Shown here piece after piece: positions 21,913 to 33,178 of a stretch of DNA of 64,000 nt. Below the pieces are notes generated by a model that saw only the letters and a list, made by a program, of their open reading frames with translations, ran no database searches and was not told the DNA's origin. Each line of letters begins with the position of its first letter. Position 1 is the first letter of the stretch. The position numbers were made by a program, and so were the translations under genes. The stretch comes from Endocalyx cinctus (Eukaryota; Ascomycota; Sordariomycetes; Amphisphaeriales; Apiosporaceae): positions 558,001 to 622,000 of the forward strand of contig BCKC01000006.1 in the NCBI GenBank assembly GCA_001600455.1, written 5' to 3'.

Positions 21913-23950
21913 CGGACCTTGTATCGGAGTGTTATGTACAGAAGCCCGACGAGACAGAATTGTTACTCTATTCCTGCATATCGGGGATACACCCTTTTAG
22001 AAAAGGCCGAGATGTTGCAAAGGAAAAAAAAAAGATAATATTCTAGGTTAAAGATTGATGTCAGATAGGATATCTTATAACAGAAGATACCGATAATCGG
22101 GACAAAAGAAAGTTTGCTGACCTGAGTAATATACATATCACGTATAGCGAGCTGTTAGGTCTCACATATGCGTGTAAGACACATATGGATACATTCATGG
22201 ATATCACGATCCTGTTACACAAGTGTAAAGGGATTTCTTTCCTCTTTTACATTTCCAGTCAGATCCTCCTGCAAGGAGTATGTTTGTAAGCGGCTGATGT
22301 AAAATACCAGGTAAATCAATAATCAGAAGTGTGGTTTATATCATGAAGTAAATTCCAAGGTTGTTGGATAAGTTGATTGGAAAGATCAGAAGTAACTAAC
22401 TACCTTTTCGGACTTACTTAGTACGTCTTTAGTACAGATATGCCAGGTAAGCAAGTGCATCATAATAATGTACAGTACCTAAATATACGCTACTACAGTA
22501 CTATGCTACACTACACCGAAGCAGACATAAGGTACTTGTTTGAGCCTATTATGTACTAAGTGCTAAAGTAGGTGCAAGTAAGAACAACCATTTTCCCTGG
22601 TAAGACATCTTCGACTTTTATTAGCCAAAGATAAAAATATTGATCAGAAACATGTTTCACTCTTACATATCACTAGCAAACCGTTTCTCGAACATGATAT
22701 TTTTGACATATTGAAGTTATTCATAGAAACGTACTTGTACATACTATGTATAAGGTGAAGAAGTATTAGGAGGGGTAAACTACCGCTAGCTAACTAAGTA
22801 CCTAGGTAAGTACCTAATAGGTGAATATCGAAGAGGACGGTTAGGGATTGGCGAATAGCGTATACCTAGGTACCTAATAAGATATGAAGTAAATACTAAA
22901 GGGTCAGCTTACTAAGGTCGGAATTCAGAAAGAAATAAACTTCCTCTGGACCGGCTACTACACTAAGTACCTAGAAATAAATTGATAAATTATCATATAT
23001 AAGTCTTATTTCGAGCAGGATTTCTTACGCTGCCTTGTAAGCACTACAAGATACTTTGATACAAATAACAATGTACATAGTAAAAAGTAGTCTACAAGAA
23101 AACCCATGTCGGTGGAACTACGCTAAAATATGCAAGTAGGGATAAGCTATCCACAACTAATGACATTTTTAGTTAAAAGCATATTAGGAAATGTTGCATG
23201 TGGTGATAGGTGATAATCTGAAAGGAGGGGCAGACCAGGAAAAAAAAAAAAAAGGGCAACACATTTTCCAAGAGACCAAAAAGTAAAGTAAGAAGAGACA
23301 GAGTAAACTGAGAGAGACGGACAAATCACTTACTATGTAGAAGGGTCAAGGTTGACCCCGCTAAGGGAAAATAAAACCATTCGTTGACAGGTTTTTGAGT
23401 ATTATTTACTTATTTCCTCTTGTGCTTGGTTGATATCTATTTTTTCTTTTAGTGTAGCTCTTTTTTTTTTATCTATTATTATTTTTTTAAGCCTCCTAGT
23501 TTGATTTGATTTCCAAGAAGAGAAATCCCGGTCTTAATTTTGAATTCCTTCTTCTTCCTCTATACTAAAACTAATTACTACTATTACTATCCATAGAAAC
23601 GGGATTAGACAAACTGATAGACCCAACAGGCGGTTTTGAAGAAAGAAAGAGAGGAAGAGAAGATACCCCAGGCCCCAAGTCTCAAATCCCTAGGTACACC
23701 GAAAAAAAAAAAAAAAAAAAAAAAACTGAACGGAGTAAAATAAAATAAAAATTAAAACAACAGTTTTAAAGGTATTCGCGAATAATCAAGGATAGGACTT
23801 CGGTGACAGATCCCAAAGAAAATAAAAGTAATAATTGGTAAGACAAGAATTACCTACATATTCCTATCCTAACGAATTACCCTACTCTTAGGTATTATTG
23901 GACTTTGTGAGTGCCCATCAGTACAGGATTGATTACATTAAGATCCACCG

Positions 23951-23960
23951 TTCACCCCAT
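23951..23960 (+). promoter_or_regulatory. Sterol-response-element-like site
   Basis: TTCACCCCAT lies about 375 bp upstream of the HMG-CoA synthase start codon. It differs at its first base from the A/G-TCA-C-CCC-A-C/T type bound by fungal SREBP factors (SrbA/Sre1). One short match of this kind is expected by chance at moderate frequency, so this is only a candidate. Confidence 0.25.
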
Positions 23961-24332
23961 GCCCAAATAATCGTCTATCTAAGGTAAGGTAATCTCTACC
24001 TTCTCGAGAAGACCACCTCTTGACGTGTACTTACATTAAACAATCCCAATCCCGTCCCCCTCCTCCAACCCCCCTTTCCCTGTTGCCCTTGGTTGCCCTT
24101 GTTGCCCACAGATATTGAGTAGACTTTCAATTGGCGGTGAAAAGATTCAAAAGGCCTAGCTCTTGCTCCTCCTCTACTAACACAAAATATCTTTTCACTC
24201 TTCTCACAGATACATCTTAAACTACTTGTTTCTTTTTCTCTCTCTTTTTTTCTCTTCCCCCCTCTCCTACTATACTGCTTTTCTATAGCCTTACCCTCTA
24301 TTTGCCTTAAAATATACTAGCTATCTTACGCC

Positions 24333-25988
24333 ATGGCCTCTCGTCCTCAGAATGTTGGCATCAAGGCCATAGAACTCTACTTCCCCAGCCAGGTACGCAC
24401 AAATACTATTTCACATTTGTCCATACTATCGTTCAAGTAGCAGAAGTGATGTTGGTGGTGGTGGTGGTGGTGGTGGTGGAAGCCCCAAGACCAAAGCAAA
24501 AACAAAAATATCGGCCCCTCTCTCGCTAACAATAATTTTGCCCCGCAGTATGTCGAACAAACTGAGCTCGAGAAGCACGATGGCGTTAGCGCTGGCAAGT
24601 ACACCATCGGTCTCGGTCAGACTAAGATGACGTTCTGTGACGACCGAGAAGGTTAGTTCCGTTATTCTATTCACTTTCACCTCCTGGCATACCTTTGTGA
24701 CGAAAGGGAACCACGTACCAACCAAGATGTTGTCCTACAGATATCTACTCCCTCGCCTTGACCGCGACCTCGAAGCTTCTCAAGAACTACAACATCGACC
24801 CCAACTCGATCGGTCGTCTCGAGGTCGGTACCGAGACCATCCTCGACAAGTCCAAGTCGGTCAAGACGGTCCTGATGCAGCTGTTCGGCGAGAACACCAA
24901 CATCGAGGGTGTCGACACCGTCAACGCCTGCTACGGCGGTACCAACGCCCTCTTCAACACGGTCAACTGGATCGAGTCCTCCTTCTGGGACGGTCGTGAC
25001 GGTATCGTCGTTGCCGGAGATATCGCCCTCTACGCCAAGGGTAACGCCCGACCCACCGGCGGTGCTGGCTGCGTCGCCATACTCGTCGGCCCCAACGCCC
25101 CGATCGCGATCGAGTCGGGTCTCCGGGGTACCTACATGTCCCACGTGTACGACTTCTACAAGCCCGACCTCACGAGCGAGTACCCTTACGTCGACGGACA
25201 CTACTCGCTCAACTGCTACACCGAGGCGCTCGACGCCGCGTACCGGGACTACTGCAAGCGGGAGGCGAAGCTCCAGAACGGCAGCGCGGCCGAGGGTAAG
25301 ACGGGCCTGGACCGGTTCGACTACATGTGCTTCCACTCGCCGACGTGCAAGATCGTGCAGAAGTCGTACGCGCGTCTCCTGTACCACGACTACCTCGCGA
25401 ACCCGGACAGCCCCGCCTTCGCCGAGGTACCGGGCGACATCCGGGATATGGACTACACCAAGTCGCTAACGGATAAGGTGGTGGAGAAGACGTTCATGGG
25501 CCTCACCAAGAAGCGATTCGCCGAGCGCGTCTCCCCCGCGATCCAGGTCTCGACCATGTGCGGAAACATGTACTGCGCCAGCGTCTGGGCCGGCCTCTCG
25601 AGCTTGATCTCCCACGTCGACAGCGCCGCCCTCGAGGGTAAGCGCATCGGTCTCTTCAGCTACGGTTCCGGTCTCGCCGCCAGTTTCGTCTCGTTCCGCG
25701 TTACCGGCAGCACCGCCGAGATGGCTAAGGTGCTCGATATCCCCAACAAGCTGGCCAGCCGTCGCGCTCTCAGCCCCAAGGCGTACGAGGAGGTAAGTCA
25801 CGAAGAGAATTCGTTTTTCGTGTGTTAAGTTGTACTAATTCTTCTTGTAGTTCTGCGAGCTTCGCCACCAGGCTCATCTTCAGAAGGACTTCACCCCCAA
25901 GGGTGACGTATCGACCCTCGTCCCCGGCACGTACTACCTCGAGAAGGTCGACGACATGTTCAAGCGCACTTACTCGGTCAAGGCATAA
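24333..25988 (+). CDS. ERG13: Hydroxymethylglutaryl-CoA synthase
   Basis: This enzyme condenses acetyl-CoA with acetoacetyl-CoA to HMG-CoA in the cytosol, an early step of the mevalonate and ergosterol pathway. There are four exons: 24333-24392, 24549-24651, 24741-25792 and 25851-25988, giving 450 residues. Introns have GTACGC, GTTAGT and GTAAGT donors and CAG or TAG acceptors; all joins keep frame. It starts [18 protein letters not shown]. Catalytic Cys118 sits in N-A-C-Y-G-G-T-N. The general-base Glu lies in [14 protein letters not shown] and the active-site His in [13 protein letters not shown]-type (T-M-C-G-N-M-Y) and G-S-G-L-A-A-S motifs are also present. Length and motifs are those of the fungal cytosolic enzyme. 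Intron 1 contains a (GGT)n microsatellite. Confidence 0.96.
24454..24479. repeat. (GGT)n microsatellite in intron 1 of HMG-CoA synthase
   Basis: Eight GGT units plus GG lie inside the 156-bp first intron. They are directly visible. Confidence 0.9.
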
Positions 25989-26979
25989 ATTTTGTCTTAA
26001 AAAATCATACTTTTTTTTTCCAATTACGAAGATACGGCATAGCTACGGCTTAAAAGAAAAGAAAGAAAAAAAAGAGACAAAAAAAAACATAAAATTCAGC
26101 TGATGATAGACAAATTCATTTAATTTTGCTTTTTATGGTTATAGACAGCTACTACTACACTAGAAGCACGAGGACGATTCAACTACCTTCAGATCAAAAA
26201 GAGAAACACAAAGAACAAGAACAAAACCTCACTAAAAAAAAACAAGACACCCCTTGTCTGCTATGTTGACAAGGGTGGGAGAGAGAAAGTAAGAGGGTTC
26301 TATATAGTCGGGGGGAGACATATAGATAATATATGCGGAATAGATATTGGCTTTTTTTTTTTTTCTTCATTTTCTTTTTAAAGCAAGCGTGTAGACGAAG
26401 GAGGGAAGAGAGAGAAGTCAGTTAAATGAAGTTTAGCTTGTCGAGTGGTTAAACCCCCCACCCACGATTGACAATTTGTATATACCAGTCTAGTCCAGTC
26501 TCATTATAGCGAGACGACGATTCAAGACAAGAAAGAAAGAAATAAAGAGAAATCAATAGATCTTTTTCTTGAGATTCCCAATAAACTTTTCTTTTTTTTT
26601 TTTCCTTTTTCTTTTCTTATCATCTCAATCCCACTTCTACTTCTTCTGAGGAATAATATGCTGACGGTTAGGACAGGACCCCTCTCAGCTCCTGTGCCCC
26701 TCCCCTGCGGTTACGTAGTATGGATAGCATAACCTGTATGTAGGTACTCAGGTACTATACCTTAGGTACTACCTAGATGGTTAGTGTAATAAATCTACCC
26801 TAACCAGGTATCGTAACACCCGTGGGCACTACTACATTAGGATACGTCAACAGTAACTACTAACCACCCACCCCCTGTTTAGCTCGTAGATACCAACCCG
26901 TCAAGATTTATTACTCCGTAACGAGATCTTGTTTTCTTTGTACTTTGTATTTTTTTACTATGTACGTACATATACTTGT

Positions 26980-27000
26980 ACATACATACATACATACATT
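26980..27000. repeat. (CATA)n microsatellite
   Basis: Five tandem CATA units in intergenic DNA, visible directly. Confidence 0.75.
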
Positions 27001-27270
27001 ACATAGTGTACGCAGACACACAGACGTCCCCCGGTTCAGGTAAGGGACCTTTTGTTTCCGTACGCAGTAAGGTAGTGTATGTATCTATATATATAGATAG
27101 AGATTTTGATCTAGCGTAGGTCTTTGATTATGTATACCCTGTCCTCGTTAGAAGTCCGAGAAAGGAACTTTCACTATTCTGCGTATTACATTGTATCATA
27201 TCAGAAACGGATTTCAAAAGATTCATTCTTGTTTCTTTCTGGGATCGGGATTCAGGGAAATAAAATAATG

Positions 27271-27293
27271 GTGTAGTGTAGTGTAGTGTAGTA
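27271..27293. repeat. (GTGTA)n short tandem repeat
   Basis: Four GTGTA units in tandem in the 3' flank of the HMG-CoA synthase gene. Confidence 0.8.
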
Positions 27294-29171
27294 TTTTTTG
27301 TTACATTTTGCTACCGACTACATTACACTAGCGAGTTTGAGAAATTATCTAGGAACGGATTTCGATAAATTGTAAACTTATTCTAGCTACGCTACACCTA
27401 TATTACTGCCTGGCAGCCTGGTAGGGACGGAATTCGAGCAATCGAGGATCGAGGGTTGATAGGTAGTAGTATTAATTAAGAGAGAGATATATATGGACCT
27501 TTTCTTCTCGCTTACTTGCATACCTACTACAACTAACTCCCCCCCCTGGCTCGGAACTTGCCTTTTTTTTAACGCTATCTTTGACCTTGTCTTGCTTGTC
27601 TTAACGTATGTAGTGAGATTTTACATTTACATTTACACTCCTTTTCAATGGTGAGGAAGGATGAATTTGATATATTACGTCGAGGGATTTATATACGCGT
27701 ATATGATACTGTCTTTTCGTATCCTCTCTCTCTTTTTCTTTGAAACTCTCTTTTTTGGTATAGTCCAAAAGAATTTATATATAAAGAAGCAAGGATCCGT
27801 TATCCTTGATAAGATCCTCTCGTTAATGTATGTAATGTAATAATTATTATGTATGTAAGAAAGGTAAAGGACCAATGTCGGCTTTTTTTTCTAAGACTCT
27901 ATCGTAAGGCTCTTTGCTTACGGATAGATAAGGTGAAATATTGAGAGACGGGGTCAAAAAAAAAAAAAAAAAAAAAAAAAGAGGTATCTCTATGCCGGCA
28001 ATAAGAGAAAAGATATATACATATACGTACGTATTGATACTGCCTACTTACGTTATCTTGCTCTCTCTTTTTTTTTTTTTTTATTGGGTCCTACTTTGAG
28101 CTTTGGATTTGCATTGCTTTTTTTTTACGACCGTGTACATACATACGTACGTACGTACATTAGCGAAGAATGGGAAACGGCCGGGCTGACGGGTAAGACG
28201 GAAAGGGTGGTTTAGTCAAGTTGATAGTGCGATGTTGTGTAGCATAGAAGGGGGAACACGACACCAAAGAACATCATTGGGATAAATAATAATTATTCGC
28301 TTATTCCCGGTATAGAATTAAAGAAGGAGAAAAAAAAAGAAGACAGTGAACGGGGAAGAACATTCGGAATGTCTTCCGTAGTTAAAGATTTTTGATAAAT
28401 AAGGAGATTTCTCCCTTCGCCTCTCCCTCTTTTCTATCATACTCTTTCCTCAGGAACTTAATAACGATGCAGCCGCTCGGTGGCTTTTCTCCCCCTTCCG
28501 ATATCTTTGGGCATCAATATATTGCCTCCATCGATCCGGTCCCTACCGCTTGGGCCTAAGGACTGCCTGTGTTATACACATACAAGCAAGCAGGTCGGAA
28601 GCAGTGGTCAATAATGTCAGGTATAAATGAATTCGCTTGGTATCAAAGCACCGCTGCTTCTGCTTCTCTGATGAATAGGAGTCTGAGAGGCGAGTTAATA
28701 TATCTCGATAAGCACGGACATGTAGTCTTTGATTATTGTTCGCTCGGAGCTAGTAGACCTGTAAGGTTCAATCATCATATTTTGGCCGCCGTGCTATTGT
28801 AGATTGAAAAGCTATGGTGGCGTAGATAGGAGGTTAAGACGAAGTGACGAAAGGAGAAGACTAATTTTGGGATTTCCTGGTTATTCATTCAAATAAACTT
28901 CACGTCAAAGGACTCTTCGCGTATCTACGGGCACGAGTATATATTATTGGATAACGTGAAGAGTTGGGAGGGAAAGTCAGGACAGGAGAGTGGTGCTTAT
29001 TTGGTTACTCTGACGGTTTACCAACTACGATAAACATGAAATGTAATGTCTTCAAGCTCTATACTTTTCTATCTAGTAGTACATTTTTTTCTGTATATAT
29101 TTCAACAAAAACGCCTCATATAATACAACAACTCGAAATCTTTTTAGCTTTTTTAAAGACTTCTAATCACT

Positions 29172-30812
29172 CTACGCCTTCTTCACCTTACCATCCTGCT
29201 CCCCCTTCCTATATTTCCACGTAGCGTTCCTATGCAAGAGAAAATCCTTACTCTGAATACTTCTAAAAATGCCGTACAAGCCGCCGACGGGCCAGCAGCT
29301 CTTAAGCCAGGGCTTCCACCCCAACTCCTCGTCCGCCGCCGGAGACTTTACTTTGACCTTGTCGTACACGCTAGGCAAGGAAGTGGCCTTGTATTTCGTC
29401 CGTAGCGCCTCGTACGCCTTCTTGTGCTCGCCTCCGGCCCCGTCGCCGTACGCGTCCCAGAACTCGTCTTCCTCGTAGTACGTATGCGCGTACAGCCACT
29501 TCATACCCCCGAGCTCGTTCACTTTGCGTTCGAGATCGCGGTTCACTTTGACGAATTCGGCGCGGTCCGAAGGGCCCCAGCCCCAGACGCCGACGTTGAG
29601 CAATTCACCGCCCTCCTCGCCTCCCGGGCCCGTCTTCGCGGCGGCACCGGCGATACTACTCCGCAGATGCGGGTGAAAGCTCGGTCCCTTGGGTGTCTTC
29701 AGCGGGCATAGCCATAAAGGCCAGATACCCAGGTTATCGGCGACGTACTCGACGAACGATTCGGCCTTGTCGTAAGGGATGCCGAGATCCTGGACGACGA
29801 ACCGGGCGCTCTCGCCGCTCGCGTGCAGCGCCCGGTACAGCATGCGCGTGTGCAGGAAGTCATCGAGGAACCAGCGGAAGAAGCGGGTAAAAGGCACGGG
29901 CCGGAAATAATCGAACCCGGCGCGGGCGACCCAGAACCCGCCGCGGTCGTACCGGAACAGGTACTCGGCTAAAGGGATATACTCTTCGACGAACCCTTCC
30001 GACGACGGAAGCGTCTCGGTGCGCTCCTGGACGTGCAGGTAATACCACGGATCCCACGCGCGGCTAAACGTCCGGACCTCGGCCCCCGCGGGCAACTCGT
30101 CCGTCATCTGCCCGCTGACGACGACGCCGTGCGTCTTGGAGTACAGGATCCCGTCGACGTAGTCGTTCCCCTCGGATTCCGCGCACTCCTCCCGCACGAC
30201 CCGCACAGCCTCGGCCGCCGTGCTCGTCCGCCTGTACCGCGTCTTGACGAACCGCTTCGCCTCGACGAGCCGCAGCTCGAGCAGCGTCGTGATACCCAGG
30301 GTACCCACGGCGCCGGCGGCGCCGCGGAACAAGTCGTGATACTTATCGTCTTCGGTACCTTCATCTTTTGCTAACAAGGAAGAAGAAGGAGAGCCGGGCC
30401 TCTTGGCGAAAACGACCTCCCCGTCCGGCAGCACCATCTCGACGCCCTCGACGTTCTCGTCGAAGTACCCGTGCCGAAAGCTGCTGCTCTCGCCCGCCGT
30501 GCCGGCGAACCCGCCGCCGGCCGTGATCCCCGGAAACTCCATGACCACGGGCGGGACGAGGCCGTGCTTCAACGTGTGCTCGACGAGGCGATCCATCGGC
30601 ACGTTGGGTTCGACGAGGGCCACGCGCCGGGCCGCGTTCACCTCGAGGACGTTGCCGAGGGCGCTAATGTCGACCAGGCGCTGGCCCGCCTTCTGGTTCG
30701 TTGGTCTCGTGCTGTTGGTGCTGCCGTGGAAGATCCGGTACGGCTCCGAGCGCTCGAAGAAGGAGCGGACCGTCGAGGCGATGAGTCGCACCGATTGGCG
30801 GTGGCGTTCCAT
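29172..30812 (-). CDS. FAD-linked oxidoreductase, Delta(24)-sterol reductase (DHCR24)-like
   Basis: A single exon of 546 residues. The PCMH-type FAD domain occupies about 30-190. It includes V-E-P-N-V-P-M-D-R-L-V-E-H-T-L-K-H-G-L, M-E-F-P-G-I-T-A-G-G-G-F (91-102) and then G-T-A-G-E-S-S-S-F-R-H-G (104-115), which is the DHCR24/Seladin-1 version of the flavin loop. The second half has the family's W-D-P-W-Y-Y-L-H and W-P-L-W-L-C-P-L-K motifs. Animal DHCR24 reduces the sterol C24(25) double bond with NADPH. Ergosterol-producing fungi normally keep C24 alkylated, so the substrate here is uncertain. No clear N-terminal membrane anchor is visible, unlike the animal enzyme. It is the first of four consecutive minus-strand genes and the neighbour of HMG-CoA synthase. 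Confidence 0.82.
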   Translation of the reverse strand: MERHRQSVRLIASTVRSFFERSEPYRIFHGSTNSTRPTNQKAGQRLVDISALGNVLEVNAARRVALVEPNVPMDRLVEHTLKHGLVPPVVMEFPGITAGGGFAGTAGESSSFRHGYFDENVEGVEMVLPDGEVVFAKRPGSPSSSLLAKDEGTEDDKYHDLFRGAAGAVGTLGITTLLELRLVEAKRFVKTRYRRTSTAAEAVRVVREECAESEGNDYVDGILYSKTHGVVVSGQMTDELPAGAEVRTFSRAWDPWYYLHVQERTETLPSSEGFVEEYIPLAEYLFRYDRGGFWVARAGFDYFRPVPFTRFFRWFLDDFLHTRMLYRALHASGESARFVVQDLGIPYDKAESFVEYVADNLGIWPLWLCPLKTPKGPSFHPHLRSSIAGAAAKTGPGGEEGGELLNVGVWGWGPSDRAEFVKVNRDLERKVNELGGMKWLYAHTYYEEDEFWDAYGDGAGGEHKKAYEALRTKYKATSLPSVYDKVKVKSPAADEELGWKPWLKSCWPVGGLYGIFRSIQSKDFLLHRNATWKYRKGEQDGKVKKA

Positions 30813-31436
30813 GGTTGGGGGTGAGAATGAGTGGAAGATGAAAAAGCAGATTTTTTTTTTTCTCGAATTCTAGCTAATGAAAAAAGATTTTTAAGAAAAA
30901 AATAAATAAAAGTAAGCTTATAAGATCTTATATGATTATATACATGGCTTAATATTTCATCCGAATGAGTCTCAAAATTAATTGGGACCTTTTTTGTTAC
31001 CTCTCTTAACGTGAAATGAGTACGTTGTTAAAGATGAGATGAAGAGTGATGAAAATAAGGTGGATACAAAAATTTAAAGTTTGTTACTTGGTAACATACG
31101 TACACCCCCATAATTAGTGTACCCCTGTTTAACACTATAACTTATCAACAGGATTAATTCTCACAACCCACACTGCAACACTAGATTTCTCGAAGAATAT
31201 ATACTTATAAAGAATGAAATCTTTTATATATCAGCATAATTATACTGTAGGTCATGTATGTACCGTATTTTATCCCTATAATGCCATATAATGCCGTATT
31301 TAAACCAGTCACATCAGCGTACACATCTCGTCCATAGTAGTATACATATTCGTAGACAATTCCTCTCTTCCTTTTATAAAATTTTCAATTCATTATATCC
31401 CATTCGTAATTGTATCATACCCCATCACGAAATCCA
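30813..31436. other. Intergenic between two tandem minus-strand genes
   Basis: AT-rich DNA of about 620 bp that must contain the promoter of the DHCR24-like gene (right side of its start) and the 3' end of the hydrolase gene. No further gene is seen. Confidence 0.6.
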
Positions 31437-33085
31437 TTACAACTTCGCGACCACCTCAATCTTCTGAATCCCGTTCCTCTCATCCTCTATCCTCTTCCTC
31501 ACCAACTCCCAAACCTCCTTCTCCCCGTACGGCGTCAACGTCTTCGGATCGAGCTCCACCTCTTCCAACTTCTCGTCCTTCTTCGCGTGGTTATTCGCTT
31601 TTATCAAAGTAAATTTCGACTCGATCTTCTTCTCCTTCCTCCTCGTCGTCACATCTAAAATAAACCCGGTCCAGCCCTCGTAGCACCTCCAGCTCTGCTT
31701 CGCCTTCCGCAATATCGAAACGAACACGTGCGGCATCGCCTCGTACTCCTCGTACACGACCTCGACGCCCGTCTCGCGCGCCAGCGTCGCCGCGAAGTAC
31801 CGATGCTCGTCCGACAGGCACTCCCACCCGGAGCAGAGGTACATCGGCGGCGCGCCCTCCCACGCTTCGGGGGCGGAAGCCCGCAGGTGGCACGACACCA
31901 TCGGGTGCGTCAGATCTCTGTCTTCGGCGTACAGGTGCAACCTCGGGGGCGAGGACGGCCAGATCGCGTCGGCCGCCGGCCGCGCGCTCGACGGCGACCG
32001 CGGCGACGGCAGGTAGTCCCACTGCCGGTTGCGCGCCCACGAGGGAAAACTCTGGACGGGGTCGAGCCAGGGCGAGTTCGTCGCCACGCCCGCCGGCAGC
32101 GGGACCGGTCGCTCGGTGCCGAACCACGTGATCTTGAGGTCTCGACGGCGGATCTCCATCAGCATCTGCAGTAGGGCCAAGGTGAGATTTCCACCGGCGC
32201 TATATTTCGCGTTAGTGTCTTTTTTTGTCTTCTCATAACGAAGCCCTCTCTAAGATTTTTTTTTTTTTAATCTTACCTGTCTCCAGCAAACACGATATCC
32301 TCGGGCGGTACCGCCTCGTGCATAGCTCCCGGCGGCGGGTACAGCAGCGTGAAGTAAGAAACCAGCAAATCAAGCACCGCGGCCGGGAACGGGTGCTGCG
32401 GCGCTAAGCGGTAGCGGACCGAGTAGATGCGCCCGCCGGTGAGCTTAGCCAGCTTCTTCGCCATGGGCCGGTGCGAAGATGGGTCGAGCAGGTAAAAGCC
32501 GCCTCCGTGCGCGAACAGTATCGTCGGCGCGTTCTCCTTGCACTCCTTCATCAGCTCGCGATACCTCTCCTCTTCCGATAGGTGCGGCGGCAGGACCGAC
32601 CCGGCCGTCGCTTCCGCCCGGTATCCCGTCCATTCGGCCTCGACGGGGATCAGTTTCGGAAACTTCTCTTCGTCCCCTTCTCCGAACGCCGAATCTGAAG
32701 ACGAAGACGAAGACGAAGATCCGTCCCCGGCGGCGGCGCGCAAGGCCGCCCTCGCCGCCTCCCGCAGGCTCTCCTCGGGCGGCACCGTCGCGGCGGTGCG
32801 GCTGACCCAGAGCCGACCCTTGACGCCCGGGTCGTGCAGGGTGAGGGACTGGACCTGGCCGACGGCGCGGGCCCGGTCGGCGTCGATGAGGGACCGCAGG
32901 GCGGCGACGGAGACGGCGGCGGACAGGTCGAGGTACCGCGACGACGGGGCGAGGCCGAGCACGTGCAGGAGCGCGGACCGGAGGATGCCGGGGATCCGCG
33001 GCAGCACGAGGAGCAGGAAGCCGAGCTTGGACGGCGGCCGCCCGGCTTGGACGAGGTTCTCGTCGGTGGGGGGGAGGTCGGCCAT
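31437..33085 (-). CDS. Alpha/beta hydrolase, hormone-sensitive-lipase type esterase
   Basis: Exon 1 is 32277-33085 and exon 2 is 31437-32199. The 77-bp intron 32200-32276 is GTAAGA...TAG, giving 523 residues. The oxyanion-hole motif H-G-G-G-F lies at 193-197. The nucleophile elbow G-D-S-A-G-G is formed exactly by splicing (AG|C), placing the catalytic Ser at 270. The likely Asp is D400 (C-L-S-D-E-H) and the likely His is H427 (M-P-H-V-F). Y-R-L-A-P-Q-H-P-F-P-A-A is also family-typical. Such enzymes hydrolyse carboxyl esters of small acyl or lipid substrates; the real substrate is unknown. An N-terminal hydrophobic stretch (L-G-F-L-L-L-V-L) may bind membranes. I chose M-A-D-L-P at 33085 because the upstream in-frame extension is only translated CA and TA microsatellite. 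Confidence 0.85.
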
Positions 33086-33103
33086 GATGCTGGTGGGGAG
33101 ATT

Positions 33104-33121
33104 AATATATATATATATATA
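33104..33121. repeat. (TA)n microsatellite in hydrolase 5' leader
   Basis: TA repeats lie about 20 bp upstream of the hydrolase start codon, within the probable leader or core promoter. Confidence 0.85.
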
Positions 33122-33139
33122 ATGGTACCTAGGTATGTA

Positions 33140-33143
<4 letters not shown>

Positions 33144-33177
<34 letters not shown>
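33144..33177. repeat. (TG)n microsatellite upstream of hydrolase
   Basis: Seventeen TG units preceded by GTAT units, about 60 bp upstream of the hydrolase start codon. Confidence 0.9.

Positions 33178-33178
<1 letters not shown>

Larger units (their letters stand above)
21226..24332. other. Intergenic, 3.1 kb, rich in TAGGTA/GTAC repeats
   Basis: No gene is supported. There are dense degenerate repeats built from TAGG, TACC and GTAC (21755-21910, 22780-22980), an A25 run (23702-23726), and, before 24333, a CT-rich tract (about 24232-24270) typical of strongly expressed fungal genes. Confidence 0.55.
25989..29171. other. Intergenic, 3.2 kb
   Basis: No gene is supported. It contains the 3' flank of HMG-CoA synthase, GTGTA repeats (27271-27293), CATA repeats (26980-27000), an A25 run (27956-27980) and a CATACGTACGTACGTACAT stretch (28141-28160). 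A 30-codon frame at about 28468 and a 77-codon frame at 28569-28802 are too short and lack family features. Confidence 0.5.

Noticed and set aside
28468..28802. Two short plus-strand frames (30 and 77 codons)
   Set aside because: No homology-like motif and no clear splice connection. Isolated in intergenic DNA.
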